Positions 34,602 to 47,550 of a DNA stretch of 64,000 nucleotides are shown one piece after another. Both the position numbers and the translations under genes were made by a program. Source of the stretch: Ptiloglossa arizonensis (lineage: Eukaryota; Arthropoda; Insecta; Hymenoptera; Colletidae); NCBI RefSeq assembly GCF_051014685.1, contig NW_027478710.1, positions 248,001 through 312,000 on the forward strand, in the 5' to 3' direction. The notes under the pieces were generated by a model. That model made no database searches, had not been told where the DNA came from, and saw only the letters and a program-made list of their open reading frames with translations. Positions within the stretch are counted from its first letter, which is position 1. Each line of letters opens with the position of its first letter.

Positions 34602-36293
34602 CTACAAAGGCCTAGGTGAAAAATACACATACCTTTGTAATCGGGCCACTTTCTACTTTCAGATGCAACAGGAATTTCTCAAGTTCGTCAATCCGTTCGC
34701 GAGATATGGGAGTTTGAAGTTAAGGAATGGTTGAGAAACCACCAAAATTTTCGCTGATTTGATACTCGAAACCAATAACTGGAATGGCCTAGTGGAACAG
34801 TACACTTACCGTTGAAATCGGGCGAGTTTCTGCTTTCAGATGCAATAGGAATTTCTCGAATTCGTCAATCCGTTCGCGAGATATGGGAGCTTGAAGTTAA
34901 GGAATGGTTGAGAAACCATCAAAATTTTCGCTGGTCTGATTCCCGAAACCAATAACTACAAAGGCCTAGGGGAAAAATACACATACCGTTGTAATCGGGC
35001 CACTTTCTACTTTCAGATGCAACAGGAATTTCTCAAGTTCGTCAATCCGTTCGCGAGATATGGGAGTTTGAAGTTAAGGAATGGTCGAGAAACCATCAAA
35101 ATTTTCGCAAGTCTGATACTCGAAACCAATAACTACTATGGCTTGGGGGAAAAGTACACACACCATTGTAATCGGGCGAGAGTCTACTTTCAGATGCAAA
35201 AGGAATTTCTCGAGTTCTTCAATCCGTTCGCGAGATATGGGAGTTGCAAGTTAAGGAACGTTTGAGAAACCATCAAAATTTTCGCAAGTCTGATACTCGA
35301 AACCAATAACTACTATGGCCTAGGGCAAAAATACACATACCTTTGTAATCGGGCGAGTCTCTGCTTTCAGATGCAACAGGAATTTCTCGAGTTCGTCAAT
35401 CCGTTCGCGAGATATGGGAGTTTGAAGTTAAGGAATGGTTGAGAAACAATCAAAATTTTCGCTGGTCTGATAGTCGAAACCAATAACTGGAATGGCCTAG
35501 GGGAAAAGTACACACACCGTTGCAATCGGGCGAGTTTCTGCTTTCAGATGCAATAGGAATTTCTCGAGTTCGTCAATCCATTCGCGAGATATGGGAGTTT
35601 GAAGTTAAGGAATGGTTGAGAAACAATCAAAATTTTCGCTGGTCTGATAGTCGAAACCAATAACTGGAATGGCCTAGGGGAAAAGTACACACACCATTGC
35701 AATCGGGCGAGTTTCTGCTTTCAGATGCAATAGGAATTTCTCGAGTTCGTCAATCCATTCGCGAGATATGGGAGTTTGAAGTTAAGGAATGGTTGAGAAT
35801 CCATCAAAATTTTCGCAAGTCTGATACTCGAAACCAATAACTACTATGGCTTGGGGGAAAAGTACACACACCATTGTAATCGGGCGAGAGTCTACTTTCA
35901 GATGCAAAAGGAATTTCTCGAGTTCTTCAATCCGTTCGCGAGATATGGGAGTTGCAAGTTAAGGAACGTTTGAGAAACCATCAAAATTTTCGCAAGTCTG
36001 ATACTCGAAACCAATAACTACTATGGCCTAGGGCAAAAATACACATACCTTTGTAATCGGGCGAGTCTCTGCTTTCAGATGCAACAGGAATTTCTCGAGT
36101 TCCACAATCCGTTAGCGAGGTATGGGAGTTTGAAATTAAGGAACGCTTGAGAAACCATCAAAATTTTCGCAAGTCTGATACACGAAACCAATAACTACTA
36201 TGGCCTAGGGCAAAAATACACATACCGTTGTAATCGGGCGAGTTTCTGCTTTCAGATGCAACAGGAATTTCTCGAGTTCGTCAATCCGTTCGC
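34602..36293. repeat. Mosaic of mixed monomers with a one-monomer duplication
   Basis: Two successive units, 35,409-35,585 and 35,586-35,762, share GAAACAATC, GATAGTCG and GCAATAGG and differ mainly at CACCGTTG versus CACCATTG near 35,515 and 35,693. The unit near 35,055 reads GGTCGAGAAACC where the array has GGTTGAGAAACC, which opens a longer reading frame by chance. Confidence 0.85.
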
Positions 36294-37178
36294 GAGGTAT
36301 GGCAGTTAGAAGTTAAGGAATGGTTGAGAAACCATCAAAATTTTCGCAAGTCTGATTCCCGAAACCAATAACTACAAAGGCCTAGGGGAAAAATACACAT
36401 ACCGCTGTAATCGTGCGAGTTTCTACTTTCAGATGCAACAGGAATTTCTCGAGTTCGTCAATCCGCTCGCGAGATATGGGAGTTCGAAGTTAAGGAATGG
36501 TTGAGAAACCATCAAAATTTTCTCTGGTCTGATACTCGAAACCAATAACTGGAATGGCCTAGGGGAAAAGTACACACACCATTGTAATCGGGCGAGTTTC
36601 TACTTTCAGTTGCAACAGGAATTTCTCGAGTTCGTCAATCCGTACGCGAGATATGGGAGTTAGAAGTTAAGGAATGGTTGAGAAACCATCAAAATTTTCG
36701 CAAGTCTGATTCCCGAAACCAATACCTACAAAGGCCTAGGGGAAAAATACACATACCGTTGTAATCGGGCGAGTTTCTACTTTCAGATGCAACAGGAATT
36801 TCTCGAGTTCGTCAATCCGTTCGCGAGATATGGGAGTTTGAACTTAAGGAATGGTTGAGAATCCATCAAAATTTTCGCAAGTCTGATACTCGAAACCAAT
36901 AACTACTATGGCTTGGGGGAAAAGTACACACACCATTGTAATCGGGCGAGTGTCTACTTTCAGATGCAAAAGGAATTTCTCGAGTTCGTCAATCCGTTCG
37001 CGAGATATGGGAGTTGGAAGTTAAGGAACGTTTGAGAAACCATCAAAATTTTCGCAAGTCTGATACTCGAAACCAATAACTACTATGGCCTAGGGCAAAA
37101 ATACACATACCGTTGTAATCGGGCGAGTTTCTGCTTTCAGATGCAACAGGAATTTCTCGAGTTCGTCAATCCGTTCGC
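36294..37178. repeat. HOR family C, copy 3
   Basis: Same five monomers in order, with the TATGGCAGTTAG and CCGCTCGCGAG changes of copy 2, so it derives from copy 2 rather than copy 1. Confidence 0.88.
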
Positions 37179-37708
37179 GAGATATGGGAGTTTGAAGTTA
37201 AGGAATGGTTGAGAAACCATCAAAATTTTCGCTGGTCTGATACTCGAAACCAATAACTGGAATGGCCTAGGGGAAAAGTACACACACCATTGTAATCGGG
37301 CGAGTTTCTACTTTCAGTTGCAACAGGAATTTCTCGAGTTCGTCAATCCGTACGCGAGATATGGGAGTTAGAAGTTAAGGAATGGTTGAGAAACCATCAA
37401 AATTTTCGCAAGTCTGATTCCCGAAACCAATACCTACAAAGGCCTAGGGGAAAAATACACATACCGTTGTAATCGTGCGAGTTTCTACTTTCAGATGCAA
37501 CAGGAATTTCTCGAGTTCGTCAACCGTTCGCGAGATATGGGAGTTCGAAGTTAAGGAATGGTTGAGAAACCATCAAAAGTTTCTCTGGTCTGATACTCGA
37601 AACCAATAACTGGAATGGCCTACGGGAGAAGTACACACACCATTGTAAACGGGCGAGTTTCTACTTTCAGATGCAACAGGAATTTCTCAAGTTCGTCAAT
37701 CCGTTCGC
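37179..37708. repeat. Three monomers, one with a single-base loss
   Basis: The second unit reads GTCAACCGTTCG for GTCAATCCGTTCG near 37,523, one of only six single-base deletions in the window. The third has AAAAGTTTCTCTGG and CCTACGGGAGAAG. Confidence 0.85.
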
Positions 37709-38062
37709 GAGATATGGGAGTTAGAAGTTAAGGAATGGTTGAGAAACCATCAAAATTTTCGCTGGTCTGATACTCGAAACCAATAACTACAATGGCCTAG
37801 GGGAAAAATTCACATACCATTGTAATCGGGCGAGTATCTACTTTCCGATGCAACAGGAATTTCTCGAGTTCGTCAATCCGTTCGCGAGATATGGGAGTTT
37901 GAAGTTAAGGAATGGTTGAGAAACCATCAATATTTTCGCTGGTCTGATACTCGAAACCAATAACTGGAATGGCCTAGGGGAAAAGTACACACACCATTGT
38001 AATCGGGCGAGTTTCTACTTTCAGATGCAACAGGAATTTCTCGAGTTCGTCAATCCGTTCGC
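37709..38062. repeat. Type D monomer pair, copy 1
   Basis: Unit with ACAATGGCC, GAAAAATTCACATACC, CGAGTATCTAC and TTTCCGATGC, followed by a unit with CATCAATATTTTCGC, in which A4T4 is disrupted. The ACAATGG/TTCACATA unit recurs at 42,668, 45,502, 49,751, 52,232 and 62,858. Confidence 0.88.
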
Positions 38063-38770
38063 GAGATATGGGAGTTAGAAGTTAAGGAATGGTTGAGAAA
38101 CCATCAAAATTTTCGCAAGTCTGATTCCCGAAACCAATAACTACAAAGGCCTAGGGGAAAAATACACATACCGTTGTAATCGTGCGAGTTTCTACTTTCA
38201 GATGCAACAGGAATTTCTCGAGTTCGTCAATCCGTTCGCGAGATATGGGAGTTCGAAGTTAAGGAATGGTTGAGAAACCATCAAAATTTTCTCTGGTCTG
38301 ATACTCGAAACCAATAACTGGAATGGCCTAGGGGAAAAGTACACACACCATTGTAAACGGGCGAGTGTCTACTTTCAGATGCAACAGGAATTTCTCGAGT
38401 TCGTCAATCCGTACGCGAGATATGGGAGTTAGAAGTTAAGGAACGTTTGAGAAACCATCAAAATTTTCGCAAGTCTGATACTCGAAACCAATAACTACTA
38501 TGGCCTAGGGCAAAAATACACATACCTTTGTAATCGGGCGAGACTCTGCTTTCAGATGCAACAGGAATTTCTCGAGTTCGACAATCCGTTAGCGAGGTAT
38601 GGGAGTTTGAAATTAAGGAACGCTTGAGAAACCATCAAAATTTTCGCAAGTCTGATACTCGAAACCAATAACTACTATGGCCTAGGGCAAGAATACACAT
38701 ACCGTTGTAATCGGGCGAGTTTCTGCTTTCAGATGCAACAGGAATTTCTCGAGTTCGTCAATCCGTTCGC
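38063..38770. repeat. Type E four-monomer block, copy 1
   Basis: Order: GTTAGAAG/GATTCCCG/TCGTGCGAG; TCTCTGG/TGTAAACGGGCGAGTGTC; GTACGCGAG/AACGTTTG/CGAGACTCTGC; GTTAGCGAGG/AACGCTTG. It recurs at 47,272, 50,105, 56,482 and 58,785. Confidence 0.88.
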
Positions 38771-39124
38771 GAGATATGGGAGTTTGAAGTTAAGGAATGG
38801 TTGAGAAACCATCAAAATTTTCTCTGGTCTGATACTCGAAACCAATAACTGGAATGGCCTACGGGAGAAGTACACACACCATTGTAACCGGGCGAGTTTC
38901 TACTTTCAGATGCAACAGGAATTTCTCAAGTTCGTCAATCCGTTCGCGAGATATGGGAGTTTGAAGTTAAGGAATGGTTGAGAAACCACCAAAATTTTCG
39001 CTGATTTGATACTCGAAACCAATAACTGGAATGGCCTAGGGGAAAAGTACACTTACCGTTGAGATCGGGCGAGTTTCTGCTTTCAGATGCAATAGGAATT
39101 TCTCGAATTCGTCAATCCGGTCGC
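38771..39124. repeat. Two monomers including a +2 leader
   Basis: CCTACGGGAGAAG with TGTAACCGGG, then CACTTACCGTTGAGATCGGG with CTCGAATTCG and CCGGTCGC. This leader differs from earlier ones by GAGATCGGG for GAAATCGGG, a change kept in most later leaders. Confidence 0.85.
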
Positions 39125-39303
39125 GAGATATGGGAGTTGGAAGTTATGGAATGGTTGAGAAACCATCAAAATTTATTCTCTGGTCTGATACTCGAAACCA
39201 ATAACTGGAATGGCCTAGGGGAAAAGTACACACACCGTTGTAATCGGGCGAGTTTCTACTTTCAGATGCAACAGGAATTTCTCGAGTTCGTCAATCCGTT
39301 CGC
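39125..39303. repeat. +2-bp variant monomer, copy 7
   Basis: AACCATC subfamily; private GAAGTTATGGAATGG near 39,143. Confidence 0.92.
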
Positions 39304-40187
39304 GAGATATGGGAGTTAGAAGTTAAGGAATGGTTGAGAGACCATCAAAATTTTCGCAGGTCTGATTCCCGAAACCAATATCTACAAAGGCCTAGGGGAA
39401 AAATACACATAACGTTGTAATCGGTCCAGTTTCTACTTTCAGATGCAACAGGAATTTCTCGTGTTCGTCAATCTGTTCGCGAGATATGGGAGTTCGAAGT
39501 TAAGGAACGATTGAGCAACCATCAAAATTTTCGCAAGGCTGATACTCGAAACCAATAGCTACTATGGCCTAGGGGAAAAGTACACACACCATTGTAATCG
39601 TGCGAGTTTCTACTTCAGAAGCAACAGTAATTTCTCGATTTCGTCAATCCGTTCGCGAGATATGGGAGTTTGATATTAAGGAATGGTTGAGAAACCATCA
39701 AAATTTTCGCAAGTCTGATTCCCGAAACCAATAACTACAAAGGCCTAGGGGAGAAATACAGATACCGTTGCAATCGGGCGAGTTTCTACTTTCAGATTCA
39801 ACAAGAATTTCTCGAATTCGTCAATCCGTTCGCGAGATATGGGAGTTGAAAGTTAAGGAACGTTTGAGAAACCATCAAAATTTTCGCAAGTCTGATACTC
39901 GAAACCAATAACTGCTATGGCCTAGGGCAAAAATACACATACCTTTGTAATCGGGCGAGTCTCTGCTTTCAGATGCAACAGGAATTTCTCGAGTTCGACA
40001 ATCCGTTAGCGAGGTATGGGAGTTTGAAATTAAGGAACGCTTGAGAAACCATCAAAATTTTCGCAAGTCTGATACACGAAACCAACAACTACTATGGCCT
40101 AGGGCAAAAATACACATACCGTTGTAATCGGGCGAGTTTCTGCTTTCAGATGCAACAGGAATTTCTCGAGATCGTCAATCCGTTCGC
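39304..40187. repeat. Divergent island (type F units) and approach to the 16-mer HOR
   Basis: Opens with GAGAGACCATC/CAATATCTACAAAGG/ATAACGTTG/TCGGTCCAG. Type F follows at 39,481 (AACGATTGAGCAACC, AAGGCTGATACTCG, CAATAGCTAC, AGAAGCAACAGTAATTTC), one base short near 39,613, then AGTTTGATATTAAGG and CAGATTCAAC units. It is more diverged from the consensus than the surroundings. Confidence 0.85.
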
Positions 40188-41603
40188 GAGGTATGGGAGT
40201 TAGAAGTTAAGGAATGGTTGAGAAACCATCAAAGTTTTCGCAAGTCTGATTCCCGAAACCAATAACTACAAAGGCCTAGGGGAAAAATACACATACCGTT
40301 GTAATCGTGCGAGTTTCTACTTTCAGATGCAACAGGAATTTCTCGAGTTCGTCAATCCGTTCGCGAGATATGGGAGTTCGAAGTTAAGGAATGGTTGAGA
40401 AACCATCAAAATTTTCTCTGGTCTGATACTCGAAACCAATAACTGGAATGGCCTAGGGTAAAAGTACACACACCATTGTAATCGGGCGAGTTTCTACTTT
40501 CAGTTGCAACAGGAATTTCTCGAGTTCGTCAATCCGTACGCGAGATATGGGAGTTAGAAGTTAAGGAATGGTTGAGAAACCATCAAAATTTTCGCAAGTC
40601 TGATTCCCGAAACCAATACCTACAAAGGCCTAGGGGAAAAATACACATACCGTTGTAATCGGGCGAGTTTCTACTTTCAGATGCAACAGGAATTTCTCGA
40701 GTTCGTCAATCCGTTCGCGAGATATGGGAGTTTGAACTTAAGGAATGGTTGAGAATCCATCAAAATTTTCGCAAGTCTGATACTCGAAACCAATAACTAC
40801 TATGGCTTGGGGGAAAAGTACACACACCATTGTAATCGGGCGAGTGTCTACTTTCAGATGCAAAAGGAATTTCTCGAGTTCGTCAATCCGTTCGCGAGAT
40901 ATGGGAGTTGGAAGTTAAGGAACGTTTGAGAAACCATCAAAATTTTCGCAAGTCTGATACTCGAAACCAATAACTACTATGGCCTAGGGCAAAAATACAC
41001 ATACCGTTGTAATCGGGCGAGTTTCTGCTTTCAGATGCAACAGGAATTTCTCGAGTTCGTCAATCCGTTCGCGAGATATGGGAGTTTGAAGTTGAGGAAT
41101 GGTTGAGAAACCATCAAAATTTTCGCTGGTCTGATACTCGAAACCAATAACTGGAATGGCCTAGGGGAAAAGTACACACACCATTGTAATCGGGCGAGTT
41201 TCTACTTTCAGATGCAACAGGAATTTCTCGAGTTCGTCAATCCGTTCGCGAGATATGGGAGTTAGAAGTTAAGGAATGGTTGAGAAACCATCAAAATTTT
41301 CGCAAGTCTGATTCCCGAAACCAATAACTACAAAGGCCTAGGGGAAAAATACACATACCGTTGTAATCGTGCGAGTTTCTACTTTCAGATGCAACAGGAA
41401 TTTCTCGAGTTCGTCAATCCGTTCGCGAGATATGGGAGTTCGAAGTTAAGGAATGGTTGAGAAACCATCAAAATTTTCTCTGGTCTGATACTCGAAACCA
41501 ATAACTGGAATGGCCTAGGGGAAAAGTACACACACCATTGTAATCGGGCGAGTTTCTACTTTCAGTTGCAACAGGAATTTCTCGAGTTCGTCAATCCGTA
41601 CGC

Positions 41604-42311
41604 GAGATATGGGAGTTAGAAGTTAAGGAATGGTTGAGAAACCATCAAAATTTTCGCAAGTCTGATTCCCGAAACCAATACCTACAAAGGCCTAGGGGAA
41701 AAATACACATACCGTTGTAATCGTGCGAGTTTCTACTTTCAGATGCAACAGGAATTTCTCGAGTTCGTCAATCCGTTCGCGAGATATGGGAGCTCGAAGT
41801 TAAGGAATGGTTGAGAAACCATCAAAAGTTTCTCTGGTCTGATACTCGAAACCAATAACTGGAATGGCCTACGGGAGAAGTACACACACCATTGTAACCG
41901 GGCGAGTTTCTACTTTCAGATGCAACAGGAATTTCTCAAGTTCGTCAATCCGTTCGCGAGATATGGGAGTTTGAAGTTAAGGAATGGTTGAGAAACCATC
42001 AAAATTTTCGCAAGTCTGATTCCCGAAACCAATACCTACAAAGGCCTAGGGGAAAAATACACATACCGTTGTAATCGTGCGAGTTTCTACTTTCAGATGC
42101 AACAGGAATTTCTCGAGTTCGTCAATCCGTTCGCGAGATATGGGAGCTCGAAGTTAAGGAATGGTTGAGAAACCATCAAAAGTTTCTCTGGTCTGATACT
42201 CGAAACCAATAACTGGAATGGCCTACGGGAGAAGTACACACACCATTGTAACCGGGCGAGTTTCTACTTTCAGATGCAACAGGAATTTCTCAAGTTCGTC
42301 AATCCGTTCGC
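41604..42311. repeat. Internal 2 x 354-bp tandem duplication
   Basis: Two-monomer units with GATTCCCG/AATACCTAC then GGGAGCTCGAAG/AAAAGTTTCTCTGG/CCTACGGGAGAAG, repeated once. The equivalent place in the following HOR copy (around 44,979) has a single unit, so the duplication came after the HOR or was lost from the other copy. Confidence 0.9.
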
Positions 42312-42488
42312 GAGATATGGGAGTTTGAAGTTAAGGAATGGTTGAGAAACCACCAAAATTTTCGCTGATTTGATACTCGAAACCAATAACTGGAATGGCC
42401 TAGGGGAAAAGTACACTTACCGTTGAGATCGGGCGAGTTTCTGCTTTCAGATGCAATAGGAATTTCTCGAATTCGTCAATCCGGTCGC

Positions 42489-42667
42489 GAGATATGGGAG
42501 TTGGAAGTTAAGGAATGGTTGAGAAACCATCAAAATTTATTCTCTGGTCTGATACTCGAAACCAATAACTGGAATGGCCTAGGGGAAAAGTACACACACC
42601 GTTGTAATCGGGCGAGTTTCTACTTTCAGATGCAACAGGAATTTCTCGAGTTCGTCAATCCGTTCGC
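42489..42667. repeat. +2-bp variant monomer, copy 8
   Basis: AACCATC subfamily, with ACACACCGTTG (CENP-B-like CG retained) rather than the ACACACCATTG of copies 1-6. Part of HOR copy 1. Confidence 0.92.
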
Positions 42668-43021
42668 GAGATATGGGAGTTAGAAGTTAAGGAATGGTTG
42701 AGAAACCATCAAAATTTTCGCTGGTCTGATACTCGAAACCAATAACTACAATGGCCTAGGGGAAAAATTCACATACCATTGTAATCGGGCGAGTATCTAC
42801 TTTCCGATGCAACAGGAATTTCTCGAGTTCGTCAATCCGTTCGCGAGATATGGGAGTTTGAAGTTAAGGAATGGTTGAGAAACCATCAATATTTTCGCTG
42901 GTCTGATACTCGAAACCAATAACTGGAATGGCCTAGGGGAAAAGTACACACACCATTGTAATCGGGCGTGTTTCTACTTTCAGATGCAACAGGAATTTCT
43001 CGAGTTCGTCAATCCGTTCGC
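42668..43021. repeat. Type D monomer pair, copy 2
   Basis: Same pair as 37,709-38,062, with private TCGGGCGTG in the second unit. Confidence 0.88.
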
Positions 43022-45322
43022 GAGATATGGGAGTTTGAACTTAAGGAATGGTTGAGAATCCATCAAAATTTTCGCAAGTCTGATACTCGAAACCAATAAC
43101 TACTATGGCTTGGGGGAAAAGTACACACACCATTGTAATCGGGCGAGTATCTACTTTCAGATGCAAAAGGAATTTCTCGAGTTCGTCAATCCGTTCGCGA
43201 GATATGGGAGTTGGAAGTTAAGGAACGTTTGAGAAACCATCAAAATTTTCGCAAGTCTGATACTCGAAACCAATAACTACTATGGCCTAGGGCAAAAATA
43301 CACATACCGTTGTAATCGGGCGAGTTTCTGCTTTCAGATGCAACAGGAATTTCTCGAGATCGTCAATCCGTTCGCGAGGTATGGGAGTTAGAAGTTAAGG
43401 AATGGTTGAGAAACCATCAAAGTTTTCGCAAGTCTGATTCCCGAAACCAATAACTACAAAGGCCTAGGGGAAAAATACACATACCGTTGTAATCGTGCGA
43501 GTTTCTACTTTCAGATGCAACAGGAATTTCTCGAGTTCGTCAATCCGTTCGCGAGATATGGGAGTTCGAAGTTAAGGAATGGTTGAGAAACCATCAAAAT
43601 TTTCTCTGGTCTGATACTCGAAACCAATAACTGGAATGGCCTAGGGTAAAAGTACACACACCATTGTAATCGGGCGAGTTTCTACTTTCAGTTGCAACAG
43701 GAATTTCTCGAGTTCGTCAATCCGTACGCGAGATATGGGAGTTAGAAGTTAAGGAATGGTTGAGAAACCATCAAAATTTTCGCAAGTCTGATTCCCGAAA
43801 CCAATACCTACAAAGGCCTAGGGGAAAAATACACATACCGTTGTAATCGGGCGAGTTTCTACTTTCAGATGCAACAGGAATTTCTCGAGTTCGTCAATCC
43901 GTTCGCGAGATATGGGAGTTTGAACTTAAGGAATGGTTGAGAATCCATCAAAATTTTCGCAAGTCTGATACTCGAAACCAATAACTACTATGGCTTGGGG
44001 GAAAAGTACACACACCATTGTAATCGGGCGAGTGTCTACTTTCAGATGCAAAAGGAATTTCTCGAGTTCGTCAATCCGTTCGCGAGATATGGGAGTTGGA
44101 AGTTAAGGAACGTTTGAGAAACCATCAAAATTTTCGCAAGTCTGATACTCGAAACCAATAACTACTATGGCCTAGGGCAAAAATACACATACCGTTGTAA
44201 TCGGGCGAGTTTCTGCTTTCAGATGCAACAGGAATTTCTCGAGTTCGTCAATCCGTTCGCGAGATATGGGAGTTTGAAGTTAAGGAATGGTTGAGAAACC
44301 ATCAAAATTTTCGCTGGTCTGATACTCGAAACCAATAACTGGAATGGCCTAGGGGAAAAGTACACACACCATTGTAATCGGGCGAGTTTCTACTTTCAGA
44401 TGCAACAGGAATTTCTCGAGTTCGTCAATCCGTTCGCGAGATATGGGAGTTAGAAGTTAAGGAATGGTTGAGAAACCATCAAAATTTTCGCAAGTCTGAT
44501 TCCCGAAACCAATAACTACAAAGGCCTAGGGGAAAAATACACATACCGTTGTAATCGTGCGAGTTTCTACTTTCAGATGCAACAGGAATTTCTCGAGTTC
44601 GTCAATCCGTTCGCGAGATATGGGAGTTCGAAGTTAAGGAATGGTTGAGAAACCATCAAAATTTTCTCTGGTCTGATACTCGAAACCAATAACTGGAATG
44701 GCCTAGGGGAAAAGTACACACACCATTGTAATCGGGCGAGTTTCTACTTTCAGTTGCAACAGGAATTTCTCGAGTTCGTCAATCCGTACGCGAGATATGG
44801 GAGTTAGAAGTTAAGGAATGGTTGAGAAACCATCAAAATTTTCGCAAGTCTGATTCCCGAAACCAATACCTACAAAGGCCTAGGGGAAAAATACACATAC
44901 CGTTGTAATCGTGCGAGTTTCTACTTTCAGATGCAACAGGAATTTCTCGAGTTCGTCAATCCGTTCGCGAGATATGGGAGCTCGAAGTTAAGGAATGGTT
45001 GAGAAACCATCAAAAGTTTCTCTGGTCTGATACTCGAAACCAATAACTGGAATGGCCTACGGGAGAAGTACACACACCATTGTAACCGGGCGAGTTTCTA
45101 CTTTCAGATGCAACAGGAATTTCTCAAGTTCGTCAATCCGTTCGCGAGATATGGGAGTTTGAAGTTAAGGAATGGTTGAGAAACCAACAAAATTTTCGCT
45201 GATTTGATACTCGAAACCAATAACTGGAATGGCCTAGGGGAAAAGTACACTTACCGTTGAGATCGGGCGAGTTTCTGCTTTCAGATGCAATAGGAATTTC
45301 TCGAATTCGTCAATCCGGTCGC

Positions 45323-45501
45323 GAGATATGGGAGTTGGAAGTTAAGGAATGGTTGAGAAACCATCAAAATTTATTCTCTGGTCTGATACTCGAAACCAAT
45401 AACTGGAATGGCCTAGGGGAAAAGTACACACACCGTTGTAATCGGGCGAGTTTCTACTTTCAGATGCAACAGGAATTTCTCGAGTTCGTCAATCCGTTCG
45501 C
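45323..45501. repeat. +2-bp variant monomer, copy 9
   Basis: Exactly 2,834 bp after copy 8 and apparently identical to it. Confidence 0.92.
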
Positions 45502-45855
45502 GAGATATGGGAGTTAGAAGTTAAGGAATGGTTGAGAAACCATCAAAATTTTCGCTGGTCTGATACTCGAAACCAATAACTACAATGGCCTAGGGGAAAA
45601 ATTCACATACCATTGTAATCGGGCGAGTATCTACTTTCCGATGCAACAGGAATTTCTCGAGTTCGTCAATCCGTTCGCGAGATATGGGAGTTTGAAGTTA
45701 AGGAATGGTTGAGAAACCATCAATATTTTCGCTGGTCTGATACTCGAAACCAATAACTGGAATGGCCTAGGGGAAAAGTACACACACCATTGTAATCGGG
45801 CGAGTTTCTACTTTCAGATGCAACAGGAATTTCTCGAGTTCGTCAATCCGTTCGC
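45502..45855. repeat. Type D monomer pair, copy 3
   Basis: Follows +2 copy 9 directly, as copy 2 follows +2 copy 8. Confidence 0.88.
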
Positions 45856-46209
45856 GAGATATGGGAGTTTGAACTTAAGGAATGGTTGAGAATCCATCAA
45901 AATTTTCGCAAGTCTGATACTCGAAACCAATAACTACTATGGCTTGGGGGAAAAGTACACACACCATTGTAATCGGGCGAGTGTCTACTTTCAGATGCAA
46001 AAGGAATTTCTCGAGTTCGTCAATCCGTTCGCGAGATATGGGAGTTTGAAGTTAAGGAACGTTTGAGAAACCATCAAAATTTTCGCAAGTCTGATACTCG
46101 AAACCAATAACTACTATGGCCTAGGGCAAAAATACACATACCGTTGTAATCGGGCGAGTTTCTGCTTTCAGATGCAACAGGAATTTCTCGAGATCGTCAA
46201 TCCGTTCGC

Positions 46210-47550
46210 GAGGTATGGGAGTTAGAAGTTAAGGAATGGTTGAGAAACCATCAAAGTTTTCGCAAGTCTGATTCCCGAAACCAATAACTACAAAGGCCTA
46301 GGGGAAAAATACACATACCGTTGTAATCGTGCGAGTTTCTACTTTCAGATGCAACAGGAATTTCTCGAGTTCGTCAATCCGTTCGCGAGATATGGGAGTT
46401 CGAAGTTAAGGAATGGTTGAGAAACCATCAAAATTTTCTCTGGTCTGATACTCGAAACCAATAACTGGAATGGCCTAGGGGAAAAGTACACACACCATTG
46501 TAATCGGGCGAGTTTCTACTTTCAGTTGCAACAGGAATTTCTCGAGTTCGTCAATCCGTACGCGAGATATGGGAGTTAGAAGTTAAGGAATGGTTGAGAA
46601 ACCATCAAAATTTTCGCAAGTCTGATTCCCGAAACCAATACCTACAAAGGCCTAGGGGAAAAATACACATACCGTTGTAATCGGGCGAGTTTCTACTTTC
46701 AGATGCAACAGGAATTTCTCGAGTTCGTCAATCCGTTCGCGAGATATGGGAGTTTGAACTTAAGGAATGGTTGAGAATCCATCAAAATTTTCGCAAGTCT
46801 GATACTCGAAACCAATAACTACTATGGCTTGGGCGAAAAGTACACACACCATTGTAATCGGGCGAGTGTCTACTTTCAGATGCAAAAGGAATTTCTCGAG
46901 TTCGTCAATCCGTTCGCGAGATATGGGAGTTGGAAGTTAAGGAACGTTTGAGAAACCATCAAAATTTTCGCAAGTCTGATACTCGAAACCAATAACTACT
47001 ATGGCCTAGGGCAAAAATACACATACCGTTGTAATCGGGCGAGTTTCTGCTTTCAGATGCAACAGGAATTTCTCGAGTTCGTCAATCCGTTCGCGAGATA
47101 TGGGAGTTTGAAGTTAAGGAATGGTTGAGAAACCATCAAAATTTTCGCTGGTCTGATACTCGAAACCAATAACTGGAATGGCCTAGGGGAAAAGTACACA
47201 CACCATTGTAATCGGGCGAGTTTCTACTTTCAGATGCAACAGGAATTTCTCGAGTTCGTCAATCCGTTCGCGAGATATGGGAGTTAGAAGTTAAGGAATG
47301 GTTGAGAAACCATCAAAATTTTCGCAAGTCTGATTCCCGAAACCAATAACTACAAAGGCCTAGGGGAAAAATACACATACCGTTGTAATCGTGCGAGTTT
47401 CTACTTTCAGATGCAACAGGAATTTCTCGAGTTCGTCAATCCGTTCGCGAGATATGGGAGTTCGAAGTTAAGGAATGGTTGAGAAACCATCAAAATTTTC
47501 TCTGGTCTGATACTCGAAACCAATAACTGGAATGGCCTAGGGGAAAAGTA
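46210..47550. repeat. 16-monomer HOR, copy 3 (partial)
   Basis: Begins with family C copy 6 (46,210-47,094) and follows HOR copy 2 up to about 47,550, where AAACGGGCGAGTGTC replaces AATCGGGCGAGTTTC and the array switches to type E and a trimer. It lacks the CTAGGGTAAAAG change shared by copies 1 and 2. Confidence 0.88.

Larger units (their letters stand above)
40188..43375. repeat. 16-monomer HOR, copy 1, expanded to 18 monomers (3,188 bp)
   Basis: Compared with the next copy (2,834 bp) it is longer by exactly 354 bp, because the pair AATACCTACAAAGG + GGGAGCTCGAAG is present twice in tandem (41,604-41,957 and 41,958-42,311). It begins with family C copy 4 (40,188-41,072) and includes +2 copy 8 and type D copy 2. 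Confidence 0.9.
43376..46209. repeat. 16-monomer HOR, copy 2 (2,834 bp)
   Basis: 16 x 177 + 2 bp. It starts with family C copy 5 (43,376-44,260) and shares CGAGATCGTC/AAAGTTTTCGC and CTAGGGTAAAAG with copy 1. It contains +2 copy 9 and type D copy 3. Confidence 0.9.
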
